A stretch of 22,361 nucleotides of DNA from CAYPEL01 sp964409635 (GTDB lineage Bacteria > Pseudomonadota > Gammaproteobacteria > DSM-19610): the NCBI GenBank assembly GCA_964409635.1, contig CAYPEL010000030.1, positions 1-22,361 on the forward strand, given 5' to 3'. Positions 16,101 through 22,361 of this stretch are shown here, one piece after another. The notes under the pieces were generated by a model. That model searched no databases, was not told the origin of the DNA, and saw only the letters and a list, made by a program, of their open reading frames with translations. The stretch's first letter is position 1, and every line of letters starts with the position of its first letter. A program made the position numbers and the translations under genes.

Positions 16101-16687
16101 AAGAATTTGAGTCGGAAAGTGAGCGTAAGGTATACCTTGATGCGCAATACGCTGACGTGACCTCGGCGCTGGAAACACTTGCAAACGCCATCCGAAAAAT
16201 TGACCACGAGACCCGGACACGTTTCAAAGAAACCTACGACAAGGTTAATGATGGCCTGCAGGAAATGTTTCCGCGCCTGTTTGGTGGTGGCCAGGCCTAT
16301 ATGGAACTGACTGGCGATGACTTGCTCGATACCGGTGTTACCGTCATGGCAAGGCCACCGGGTAAACGCAACAGCACCATCCACTTGCTTTCGGGGGGCG
16401 AAAAAGCGCTGACCGCCGTCGCCCTGGTGTTCGCTATTTTCGAACTCAATCCGGCGCCTTTCTGTATGCTCGATGAGGTTGATGCGCCACTCGATGATGC
16501 TAACGTCGGCCGTTTCTGTGAGATGGTTCGGGAGATGTCTGAACGCGTACAGTTTATCTTCATCACCCATAACAAGATCACCATGGATCTTGCCAATCAA
16601 CTGTGCGGCGTGACGATGCACGAGGCGGGTGTGTCGCGGCTGGTTTCCGTGGATATCGACGAAGCGGTACAACTGGCTGCAGTGTAA
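13178..16687 (+). CDS. smc: Chromosome segregation protein SMC
   Basis: SMC forms the ATP-driven dimer of the SMC-ScpAB condensin that compacts and segregates chromosomes. The 1169-residue product has the standard architecture: an N-terminal head with MRLSKIKLAGFKSF and Walker A GPNGCGKS (31-38), a coiled coil to about 510, a hinge at about 520-660 (ERAVETVLGLNLEAICL to GVWIGSNWL), a return coil, and a C-terminal head with signature LSGGEK (1071-1076) and Walker B FCMLDEVDAP with Glu1100. The frame extends upstream to 13079, but ATG 13178 gives the exact family N-terminus. It is followed after 6 bases by zipA and then ligA, the order seen in Pseudomonas. scpA and scpB are not in the window. 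Confidence 0.97.
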   Translation: MRLSKIKLAGFKSFVDPTTIYFPSDLTGVVGPNGCGKSNVIDAVRWVMGETSAKHLRGDSMADVIFNGSSARKPIAQASVELMFDNADGAIGGQYAEYNEIALRRQVSRDGTSNYYLNNTKCRRRDITDIFLGTGLGPRSYAIIEQGMISRLIEAKPADLRVFLEEAAGISKYKERRRETETRIRHTNENLSRLNDLREEIDKQLEKLQRQSKAAEQFKELREQERRIKAELLTLRYQALHAESAGYRDKLKEQETALEAVIAALRAIEADLEKGRAQHIEVSDKFNVVQGRYYELGAEVARVEQAIQHGKETRQNQQDELEQAEQARNEVQAHIKVDGERLEQLAQDLSGNEPALEAANTLSAESQQHREQAETAMNEWQAAWDAFNQRSNETSQTAQVERTRIDHIEKQLVQLQQRLEKTAQEQQQNDAGKLEDEIQTLQKTAEERQQKSQTLQQELDQLRQRIDTLREQTRSQQRELHEAQSLQQDMRGRLSSLQALQQAALGEQDGQVADWLSQQGLTDAPRLAKQLDVDSGWERAVETVLGLNLEAICLDGIDDMASAVAELEQGSLTLFDSSVKSQPGAANKATPLASKVRADFPIDSLFAGVYIAGSLNDAMRLRADLAAHESVVTAEGVWIGSNWLRVTRSQDEKSGVLQREKQLAGLDTQLTASIAAVASLEGNSENARTELQQAEARREELQVEANLAHRQYSDAKAQLEARSNRLEQVHSRTSILQQDAQDIQNQQQELKQTLDSTNKVLHESLASLETLGNDREMLTGQRDQLRESLNKSRHQAQLDRDKAHELALKNRSYITEQETTSQNLERMRSQQTHLDQRRNTLQQSLADSEAPLEKLATELAEQLEKRHQVEAELAEERRKVEAIEHHLREQEQARHKQEDQTQQLRETLNQGQLHWQEIKVRAETLLEQVAESGFELAALAEQLGEEATADAWAEEAERLEKRIQRLGPINLAAIEEFESESERKVYLDAQYADVTSALETLANAIRKIDHETRTRFKETYDKVNDGLQEMFPRLFGGGQAYMELTGDDLLDTGVTVMARPPGKRNSTIHLLSGGEKALTAVALVFAIFELNPAPFCMLDEVDAPLDDANVGRFCEMVREMSERVQFIFITHNKITMDLANQLCGVTMHEAGVSRLVSVDIDEAVQLAAV

Positions 16688-16693
16688 ATACTT

Positions 16694-17389
16694 ATGGATA
16701 CGCTACGCTGGATTTTGTTGCTCATCGGTCTCGGCGTCATCTTTGCGGTGTACGCCGTTACCCAGTATCAAATTAAACGCAGGCAAAAAGCCGGCGAACC
16801 TGTCCGCCCCGTAAAAAATAGCGCTAAAGCCACCGCTGCTGTTTCCGGCGAGGATAGGGCGGTGGACGCAGAACTGGCGCGTATGCAAAACCTGATCCGG
16901 GAAGAGAAGGCAGACCATCTGGCGGCACAAAAAACCAAGGTAAAACAAACTGCAGCAAAGCAAGATTCCGAGCAACTCATCGTTTTGTCAGTGATGGCGA
17001 CTGCAGGCGAGCCTTTCAAAGGCCCGGCGCTGATCAAGGCCTTTGACAATACCGCTTTGCAACACAGTGACGTGAAAATCTATCAGCGTTTGAATGAAAA
17101 GGCTGAACCTGTGTACGGCATCGCCAGTGCTGTTAAACCCGGTATCTTTGACCTGAATAATATTGAACAATTCACTACGCCGGGCCTGAGCCTGTTTTTA
17201 CAGCTGCCGGGGCCGGTCGATGGCGTCACTGCCTTTGACGACATGTTAACCACCGCAGAACGGCTGGCTGTTGAACTCGGTGGTGAAATACAGGATCAGA
17301 ATCACAGCATGCTCAGCCGGCAAATGGCCGCGCACCTGCGTGATGGCATCATCAACGCCAGTCTGCAAACATCCCGCCCGGCGCCATGA
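16694..17389 (+). CDS. zipA: Cell division protein ZipA
   Basis: ZipA anchors FtsZ to the inner membrane at the division site. The 231-residue product has a single N-terminal membrane segment (about 5-25, LRWILLLIGLGVIFAVYAV) followed by basic residues, a short charged linker (about 30-95), and the C-terminal FtsZ-binding domain (about 96-225), which contains the family landmarks VLSVMA, FKGPALIKAF, VYGIASAVKPG and the C-terminal MLSRQMAAHLRDGI. The linker is much shorter than in E. coli ZipA (328 aa in total). It begins 6 bases after smc and its stop overlaps the ligA start by four bases (ATGA), so all three genes are probably cotranscribed and coupled. Confidence 0.95.
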   Translation: MDTLRWILLLIGLGVIFAVYAVTQYQIKRRQKAGEPVRPVKNSAKATAAVSGEDRAVDAELARMQNLIREEKADHLAAQKTKVKQTAAKQDSEQLIVLSVMATAGEPFKGPALIKAFDNTALQHSDVKIYQRLNEKAEPVYGIASAVKPGIFDLNNIEQFTTPGLSLFLQLPGPVDGVTAFDDMLTTAERLAVELGGEIQDQNHSMLSRQMAAHLRDGIINASLQTSRPAP

Positions 17390-19419
17390 CCCCGGCCCCG
17401 CGTGCCGGTCAGCGCATTGATGCTCTCCGCGACCGGATTCGACAGCATAATCACGCCTATTATGTGCTCGATGATCCACAAATCCCCGATGCGGAATACG
17501 ACCGCCTGCTGCGTGAACTGCAAACCCTCGAAGCCGAACACCCCGAACTGATTACCGCAGATTCACCCACCCAGCGGGTCGGTGCTGAACCCCTCAAAGC
17601 CTTTGGCGAAGTCAAACACGAAGTGGCCATGCTGTCGCTGGACAACGCCTTTGACGATGACGAACTGGCTGATTTCGACCGGCGGATGCACGACCGACTG
17701 AAAAAAAATAAACTATTCGAATCGCTGGCGGAAGAGGGTATAGAGTACACCGCCGAACCTAAACTCGATGGTTTAGCCGTCAGCTTGCTCTATGAAGATG
17801 GCATCCTGGTACGCGGCGCGACCCGCGGTGACGGCACAACTGGAGAAGACATCACCCAGAACGTGCGCACCATCGAATCCGTACCACTAAAACTGCTTGG
17901 CAAAGGCTACCCGAAACGCCTGGAAGTGCGCGGTGAAGTGATCCTGTCTCACGCGGGTTTTAAAAAACTCAACCAACAGGCTGAAAAAGCCGGACAGAAG
18001 CTGTTCGCCAATCCACGCAATGCAGCCGCCGGTTCACTGCGGCAACTTGACCCCAAAATTACCGCACAACGGCCACTGGAAATTTACTGCTATGGCGTTG
18101 GCCTGGTGGAAGGCGGCGAATTACCCGATACACACAATGACCGCTTGAAAAAAATGGGCAGCTGGGGACTGCGCGTGTTCAATGGCATCAAACGCGTGCG
18201 CGGATTACGCGCATGCATTAACTATTACCAGGCCATGGAAAAGCAACGCAGCAAATTGCCGTTCGAAATCGACGGCGTCGTGTTCAAGGTCGATCGCCTC
18301 GATTTGCAGGCAGCACTGGGTTTTGTATCGCGCGCTCCGCGCTGGGCAATCGCCCGTAAATTTCCTGCCCAGGAAGAAATCACGCTAGTGGAAAACATCG
18401 AAGTTCAAGTCGGCCGCACCGGCGCCATCACACCCGTGGCGCGTTTGAAACCGGTATTTGTCGGTGGCGTCACCGTCACCAACGCCACACTGCACAACAT
18501 TGATGAAGTCCACCGCAAGGACGTGCGCAAGGGTGACACAGTCATTGTCCGCCGCGCCGGTGACGTCATTCCGGAAGTCGTCTCCGTCATCAAGGAAAAA
18601 CGCCAAAAGGGTGCGCGCCTATTCAAAATGCCTGGCCAATGCCCGGTCTGCGGTTCGGATGCCGAACGGATAGAAGGTGAAGCTGTGGTGCGTTGCACCG
18701 GCGGATTATATTGTGAAGCCCAACGTAAAGAAGCCATCAAACATTTTGCCTCACGCAAAGCGTTGGATATCGAAGGCCTCGGCGACAAACTGGTCGAACA
18801 GCTGGTCGATGAGAAATTGATTGAAGATATTGCTGACCTGTTTAGCCTGGAAACAGATACATTGGCTGGATTGGAACGCATGGGTGAAAAGTCTGCCAGC
18901 AATCTCATTGCAGCGCTGGAAAAAAGTAAAGACACGGCACTGGATAAGTTTCTGTACGCCCTGGGTATCCGTGAAGTCGGCGAAGCGACAGCCCGTTCAC
19001 TGGCGCAAGCCTTTGGTGACCTGGACAGCATCATGCCTGCAAACAACGAAGCGTTGGAGAACGTGCCGGACATCGGCCCAGTGGTCGCGCAGCATATTGT
19101 TCACTTTTTCGAACAATCGCATAACCGTGATGTTATTAAAAAACTCATCAAGGCCGGTATTAACTGGCCACCGATAGCAGTTACTACGGTGCAACCGCTC
19201 AGCGGCAACACCTACGTTATCACCGGCACCCTAACCAGCATGACCCGTGATGAAGCCAAAGCGAAACTTATCGCGCTAGGTGCAAAAGTCGTCGGCAGTG
19301 TTTCTAAAAATACCACGGCTGTATTTGCTGGAGAGAAAGCGGGTTCAAAACTCACCAAAGCGGAAAGCCTGGGTGTGCCAATTAAAACCGAGAACGAATT
19401 AATTCAGCTAGTACAGTAA
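17386..19419 (+). CDS. ligA: NAD-dependent DNA ligase LigA
   Basis: LigA seals nicks during replication and repair using NAD+. The 677-residue product has the expected length and order: domain Ia with HNHAYYVLDDPQIPDAEYD (about 21-39), the adenylation motif AEPKLDGLAVS with the nucleophilic Lys126, the OB fold, a Cys4 zinc finger (Cys419, Cys422, Cys437, Cys443), helix-hairpin-helix repeats (for example DIEGLGDKLVEQL and LYALGIREVGEATA), and a C-terminal BRCT domain from about 605 (NTYVITGTLTSMTRDEAK). All key residues are present. The ATG lies within the last codons of zipA, so translation is probably coupled. Confidence 0.97.
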   Translation: MTPAPRAGQRIDALRDRIRQHNHAYYVLDDPQIPDAEYDRLLRELQTLEAEHPELITADSPTQRVGAEPLKAFGEVKHEVAMLSLDNAFDDDELADFDRRMHDRLKKNKLFESLAEEGIEYTAEPKLDGLAVSLLYEDGILVRGATRGDGTTGEDITQNVRTIESVPLKLLGKGYPKRLEVRGEVILSHAGFKKLNQQAEKAGQKLFANPRNAAAGSLRQLDPKITAQRPLEIYCYGVGLVEGGELPDTHNDRLKKMGSWGLRVFNGIKRVRGLRACINYYQAMEKQRSKLPFEIDGVVFKVDRLDLQAALGFVSRAPRWAIARKFPAQEEITLVENIEVQVGRTGAITPVARLKPVFVGGVTVTNATLHNIDEVHRKDVRKGDTVIVRRAGDVIPEVVSVIKEKRQKGARLFKMPGQCPVCGSDAERIEGEAVVRCTGGLYCEAQRKEAIKHFASRKALDIEGLGDKLVEQLVDEKLIEDIADLFSLETDTLAGLERMGEKSASNLIAALEKSKDTALDKFLYALGIREVGEATARSLAQAFGDLDSIMPANNEALENVPDIGPVVAQHIVHFFEQSHNRDVIKKLIKAGINWPPIAVTTVQPLSGNTYVITGTLTSMTRDEAKAKLIALGAKVVGSVSKNTTAVFAGEKAGSKLTKAESLGVPIKTENELIQLVQ

Positions 19420-19452
19420 ATAAACAACCATCCTCTTTCCCTCAGCAAAGTT

Positions 19453-19475
19453 GCAGGGTGGATGTGAAACCCGCC
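19453..19475 (+). repeat. Degenerate REP-like hairpin, copy 3
   Basis: GCAG (19453-19456) is followed by GGTGGAT, loop GTGAA and ACCCGCC, which pair with one wobble and one mismatch. The sequence is a decayed relative of the elements at 3567 and 10453 and, like them, lies at the 3' end of a plus-strand gene, here between convergent ligA and the lipoprotein gene. Confidence 0.45.
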
Positions 19476-19488
19476 ATTAGCAAAACAA

Positions 19489-21129
19489 TCAGTCCAACAC
19501 ACCATCGGCATCTCCGTCGCGGAATACCACACCATTAATGACCAACCCCGGTAACTGGCTGTTGTTACCAAAATCCCATTCACTGCCCCAGTTACTAAAT
19601 AATGCCGTGCTGTTGACGATCTGCCCAGCGCTGGTGACTGATTGTAAATCGGCAAATGGCGCGCCGTTGGTGCCGGGTGGGTTAGTAACACCCATATTGC
19701 TGTTGTTCGTGCCCAGCGCGTCAGTCAGACCAAAGTCATTGATAAAATAATTATCCGTGTAATTCGCGTTATCGTTGACACCTACCAACGCACCATCGTC
19801 GCTGATACCTAATACCAGATTTGACATAAAACTACTAGTGAGAGCCGTACCCAAGTTTGTACCACCTATCAACCCGCCAATGAATTGATCGTCGGCTATC
19901 AGCTCACCAGCGGCAAAGGTAGATGTAAGGTCAAGATGATAGCTAATGCCAACCAAACCACCGGTGTAAATGCCACTGGTAATGACAGTGCTCGTTGAAA
20001 AGCTGGTTTGGATGGCACTGGTGCCAGTATCAATTGTGGGGTCATCGAAATTAACACTGCCCACAAGCCCGCCAGTGTAATCCGTTCCGACGACCGCACC
20101 GGTGGCGTAGCTGCCTGTAATGTTTGAACTGTTTCGGGTCAGCCCGACCAGTCCACCGGTGAAAAAATCTCCGACAACATCGCCGCTAGCGTTGCTGTTA
20201 CTGATTGAAACAGTATTCTCGCTATGCCCTACCAGACCGCCGGCGTATAAAGTACTCGTCACAACACCGCTGGCGTTGCTGTTGCTGATGCTGACATTGT
20301 CCTCGGCAGCCCCGACTAAACCGCCGGTGAAAAGATCGCCCGTCACATCACTACTGCTGCTGCTATTGCTAAGAGTAACTGCGTTCTTGGCAGACCCCAC
20401 TAATCCACCAGTACTGTCGTTACCCAGTACAATGCCACTGACGCTGCTGCCGCTAATGGTGACAGAAGATTCGGCAATGCCCACTAGCCCGCCGGTGATC
20501 GTGTCGCCGGTGATTTGCGTCAGCGCGCCATCGAGCACCAGGTTACTTATCTCAATACCAGAAGGCGTACCACTGCCGTCCACATAGCCAAATAAGCCAA
20601 TAAAGCCTCCACTCGTCTCCGTGTCGCTGGATGTGCGGTCGATAAACAGATTACTGATACGGTTGCCGTTGCCTTCAAAGTTGGCTGTAAAACGTGAACT
20701 ATCATCACCTACCGGTAACCAACCGTTATTGCTGCCGTCACCATCGTAGTCGAAGAAGGTATCACTGGCGTCCATCACTCCATCGCCATTGGTGTCGAAA
20801 TCAAGATCTGCGACTAGTTCGTAGCCATTACACCCATTGCTGGGACAACCGCTATCTTGAACATTTCCGTTATTCTCAATCCGGGTTGTACCAGCTAGAT
20901 CGTTGTGCATCCAGTCTAGTTGTTCGAGCGTAGAGATTTCGATAAGGCCGTTGTTATCAACATCAATATCATTGATATCACTGACGCCATCGCCGTCGGC
21001 GTCGCTACCACTACTACCACCACCACTACCACTGTTATCATTACCATTACCATCACTGTTATCACTACACGCACTTAACAGGCAAATCATCAGAACAGGA
21101 ATAAATTGGGCAAGCTTGATCACTAACAT
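19489..21129 (-). CDS. GLUG-repeat lipoprotein, probably surface-exposed
   Basis: The 546-residue product has a lipoprotein signal peptide with lipobox LLSAC (Cys21), then a low-complexity Asp/Asn/Ser/Gly linker. Calcium-binding type-3-like Asp motifs follow (DADGDGVSDINDID at 43-56, DFDTNGDGVMDASD at 110-123). Residues about 173-450 are GLUG-type repeats: the (T)GGLVG core recurs at 212, 240, 268, 296, 324, 352, 389, 417 and 445, exactly 28 residues apart except for a 9-residue insertion in the sixth unit. GLUG proteins are thought to form beta-helical surface structures; the role here is unknown. The C-terminus ends on another Asp motif (DGDADGVLD). GAGG upstream of the ATG serves as ribosome-binding site. 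Confidence 0.85.
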   Translation of the reverse strand: MLVIKLAQFIPVLMICLLSACSDNSDGNGNDNSGSGGGSSGSDADGDGVSDINDIDVDNNGLIEISTLEQLDWMHNDLAGTTRIENNGNVQDSGCPSNGCNGYELVADLDFDTNGDGVMDASDTFFDYDGDGSNNGWLPVGDDSSRFTANFEGNGNRISNLFIDRTSSDTETSGGFIGLFGYVDGSGTPSGIEISNLVLDGALTQITGDTITGGLVGIAESSVTISGSSVSGIVLGNDSTGGLVGSAKNAVTLSNSSSSSDVTGDLFTGGLVGAAEDNVSISNSNASGVVTSTLYAGGLVGHSENTVSISNSNASGDVVGDFFTGGLVGLTRNSSNITGSYATGAVVGTDYTGGLVGSVNFDDPTIDTGTSAIQTSFSTSTVITSGIYTGGLVGISYHLDLTSTFAAGELIADDQFIGGLIGGTNLGTALTSSFMSNLVLGISDDGALVGVNDNANYTDNYFINDFGLTDALGTNNSNMGVTNPPGTNGAPFADLQSVTSAGQIVNSTALFSNWGSEWDFGNNSQLPGLVINGVVFRDGDADGVLD

Positions 21130-21145
21130 GGGGAATCCTCGATTT

Positions 21146-21177
21146 CGGTAGTTATTCTTTTAATGCCGATAGTTATT
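21146..21177. promoter_or_regulatory. Two direct repeats 21 bp apart, upstream of the GLUG lipoprotein gene
   Basis: CGGTAGTTATT (21146-21156) and CGATAGTTATT (21167-21177) differ at one position and are offset by exactly 21 bp. They share the core TAGTTAT with one repeat in front of the propeller gene. Here they lie just ahead of the ribosome-binding site, downstream of a TATAAA (21187-21182, minus strand). Confidence 0.35.
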
Positions 21178-21289
21178 ATTGTTTATAGTTTTATGTTGAG
21201 TAAGACTGCCTATGCAGGGTAAAAGTCTTTCTCAGAAAAGTCCACAGGAGAATAATTGGGCATACAGGGGGTACGGACTGCCTGAACAA

Positions 21290-21318
21290 CCGTAACTGTT
21301 TGATAAAATAACTATAAT
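21290..21318 (+). promoter_or_regulatory. Possible promoter of the exonuclease gene
   Basis: A perfect TATAAT lies at 21313-21318, but the -35 position (21290-21295) has no good match to TTGACA. If used, the leader would be about 55 nt. The rest of the 21130-21380 gap holds the direct repeats near the lipoprotein start and a dyad, AAGACT (21202-21207) with AGTCTT (21224-21229). Confidence 0.3.
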
Positions 21319-21380
21319 CACGACGCCAGCAAAAAAACGCGTCTAAACGAACAGTTCAGCGTGAGTAATGCGGCTGGATT

Positions 21381-22042
21381 GTGATAGATAAGGAACAGCC
21401 AATTTTGCTTGAAAACATAAATGCCAACACAGTCATTGTCCTGGATTTCGAAACCACCGGTATGTCTCCCGATCAAGGCGATCGCGCCATTGAAGTAGGA
21501 GCGGTGAAGTTGGAGAACGGTGGTATCGTGGATAGATTCCAGTGTCTAATGAATCCTGGAATACGGGTTAATGGCTTTATAGAAGACTTTACCGGTATCA
21601 CCAATGCTATGTTGAAAAAGGCGCCTGCCTGTGAAGAAGTGATGGAAGCGTTCGCAGACTTTATAGGTGATAGTAATTTAGTGGCTCACAATGCTTCGTT
21701 CGACCGGCGTTTCCTCGATTCTGAGTGCTGCCGTATCAGCAGGGAATATGGCGGAAAATTTGCCTGCTCCATGCTAGCCGCACGGCGCGTGTATCCTGAA
21801 GCGCCTAACCATAAGCTGGGTACGCTTGTAGAGTTCAATCACATCCCAAACGACGGCCATTCCATCGTGCACTTGCGGATGCAGAAATGACAGCACAGCT
21901 CTGGCTGGGTATGCTTAATGATATTAGAGGCCTATACAGCATTGAGGCTATCCCTTTCTCTCTCATGCAGAAGTACTCGCGGGTGTCTAAGGTGTTGGCT
22001 CCTGGTTTCCTGAAACAATGGGCGAAAATGAATGACTGTTAA
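21381..22042 (+). pseudogene. DEDDh-type 3'-5' exonuclease broken by a one-base frameshift
   Basis: The gene encodes a DnaQ/RNase T-superfamily exonuclease. The first frame (GTG 21381 to TGA 21890, 169 aa) has ExoI VLDFETTG (Asp22, Glu24) and ExoII HNASFDRRFL (Asp108), then runs into an unrelated tail after IPNDG. From 21863 the next frame continues the family sequence, HRALADAEMTAQLW, which contains the ExoIII His and Asp, and stays open to a TAA at 22040-22042. One missing base near the GG at 21855-21856 explains the break; the restored protein would be about 220 residues. Without ExoIII the 169-aa product should be inactive. A sequencing error is possible. The GTG start is the first in the frame, and no clear ribosome-binding site is seen. 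Confidence 0.85.
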
Positions 22043-22093
22043 GAGACTGCTATTTCCATCAATATTTCTGCAGCGCTTCATGAGATGGAAAAG

Positions 22094-22361
22094 ATGACAG
22101 AAACACAAGCTATTCAGGAACGGCCTCAGTCCATTGGTGAGGAGATTGCAAATAGCGCTAGCCATGCTATTGGTCTGCTGGCTGCTGTGGCAGGGGCCCC
22201 AATTCTAATCGTTGCTGCAGTTCAGCGTGGTGGAACTGCGGACATTGTGGGTGCGAGTATTTTCGCAACGACGATGGTACTGCTGTACCTTACTTCAACG
22301 CTGTATCACGCGCTGCCTAAAAGCAAGGCCAAGCAGGTTTTTCAAATTCTCGATCATGGGG
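22094..22361 (+). CDS. Hemolysin III / TrhA family membrane protein (partial, 3' end outside window)
   Basis: The first 89 residues are visible: SIGEEIANSASHAIGLLAA, a first membrane segment, then TADIVGASIFATTMVLLYLTSTLYHALP and ILDHG. The conserved His in SASHAIG, the LYH motif and the DHG motif are those of the hemolysin III (YqfA/TrhA, PAQR-related) family of seven-helix membrane proteins. The name is historical; a role in membrane energetics and lipid homeostasis has been proposed for TrhA. ATG 22094 is preferred because GGA lies 6 bases upstream; ATG 22085 in the same frame is the alternative. It starts 51 bases after the restored stop of the exonuclease gene. Confidence 0.88.
   Translation, partial: MTETQAIQERPQSIGEEIANSASHAIGLLAAVAGAPILIVAAVQRGGTADIVGASIFATTMVLLYLTSTLYHALPKSKAKQVFQILDHG

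Noticed and set aside
14337..16227. Long antisense ORFs (204-240 codons) opposite smc
   Set aside because: They lie entirely within smc, have low-complexity Ser/Arg/Ala-rich translations typical of the complement of coiled-coil coding sequence, and have no start signals.
18405..19073. A 222-codon antisense ORF opposite ligA
   Set aside because: It is a Ser/Arg-rich complement of conserved ligase sequence, with no independent evidence.
19489..19520. Truncation of the GLUG lipoprotein at its C-terminus
   Set aside because: It ends on an Asp motif that in other proteins can continue, but I see no continuation in another frame downstream, so a natural end is as likely.
20120..20587. A 155-codon plus-strand ORF opposite the GLUG repeats
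   Set aside because: Its periodic Leu/Pro/Thr-rich translation is the mirror of the 84-bp repeats.
20990..21080. A microsatellite or CRISPR-like array (CACTAC/CATTAC triplet runs)
   Set aside because: It is coding sequence for the Asp/Asn/Ser/Gly linker of the lipoprotein, with no spacers or palindromic repeats.

Overview
The window looks like the chromosome of a gammaproteobacterium, at roughly 50 to 55% GC by eye. The grounds are conserved gene blocks: truB-rpsO-pnp; dksA followed by gluQ; and smc-zipA-ligA, with a true SMC rather than MukB, as in Pseudomonas-like and many sulfur-oxidising lineages. A CbbY-type phosphatase and a sugar kinase of the plant/cyanobacterial D-ribulose kinase type hint at a Calvin-cycle (autotrophic) lifestyle; this is inference, since no RubisCO gene is in view.

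Layout. 1-3557 (+): the tail of an upstream gene (probably rbfA by position), truB, rpsO behind its own sigma70-like promoter, and pnp. A bidirectional terminator at 3643-3668 separates pnp from a convergent gene for an exported beta-propeller (WD40-like) protein (3685-5031, -). Upstream of that gene is a 373-bp gap with in-phase direct repeats and a structured candidate leader. 5405-8312 (-): a YheT-type hydrolase, gluQ, and dksA with an unusual Lys/Ala-rich N-terminal tail and a strong terminator of its own. 8511-10457 (+): cbbY and a class I/II aminotransferase in the same frame, separated by a single stop codon. 10539-12953 (-): an operon of queF, D-ribulose kinase and cysZ. 13178-19419 (+): a compact smc-zipA-ligA unit. 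19489-21129 (-): a lipoprotein with regular 28-residue GLUG repeats. 21381-22361 (+): a DEDDh exonuclease gene broken by a one-base frameshift just before its third catalytic motif, then the start of a hemolysin III/TrhA-type membrane protein cut by the window edge.

Most of the content is housekeeping: rRNA/tRNA modification, ribosome and RNA turnover, chromosome segregation, division and DNA ligation. The less ordinary material is: three REP-like hairpin repeats with a GTAG or GCAG head, one of which supplies the stop codon of the aminotransferase; the histone H1-like tail on DksA; paired 21-bp-spaced repeats in front of both exported-protein genes; the long leader of the propeller gene; and the frameshifted exonuclease. 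I saw no CRISPR array, tRNA, rRNA, insertion sequence, prophage or obvious defence system.
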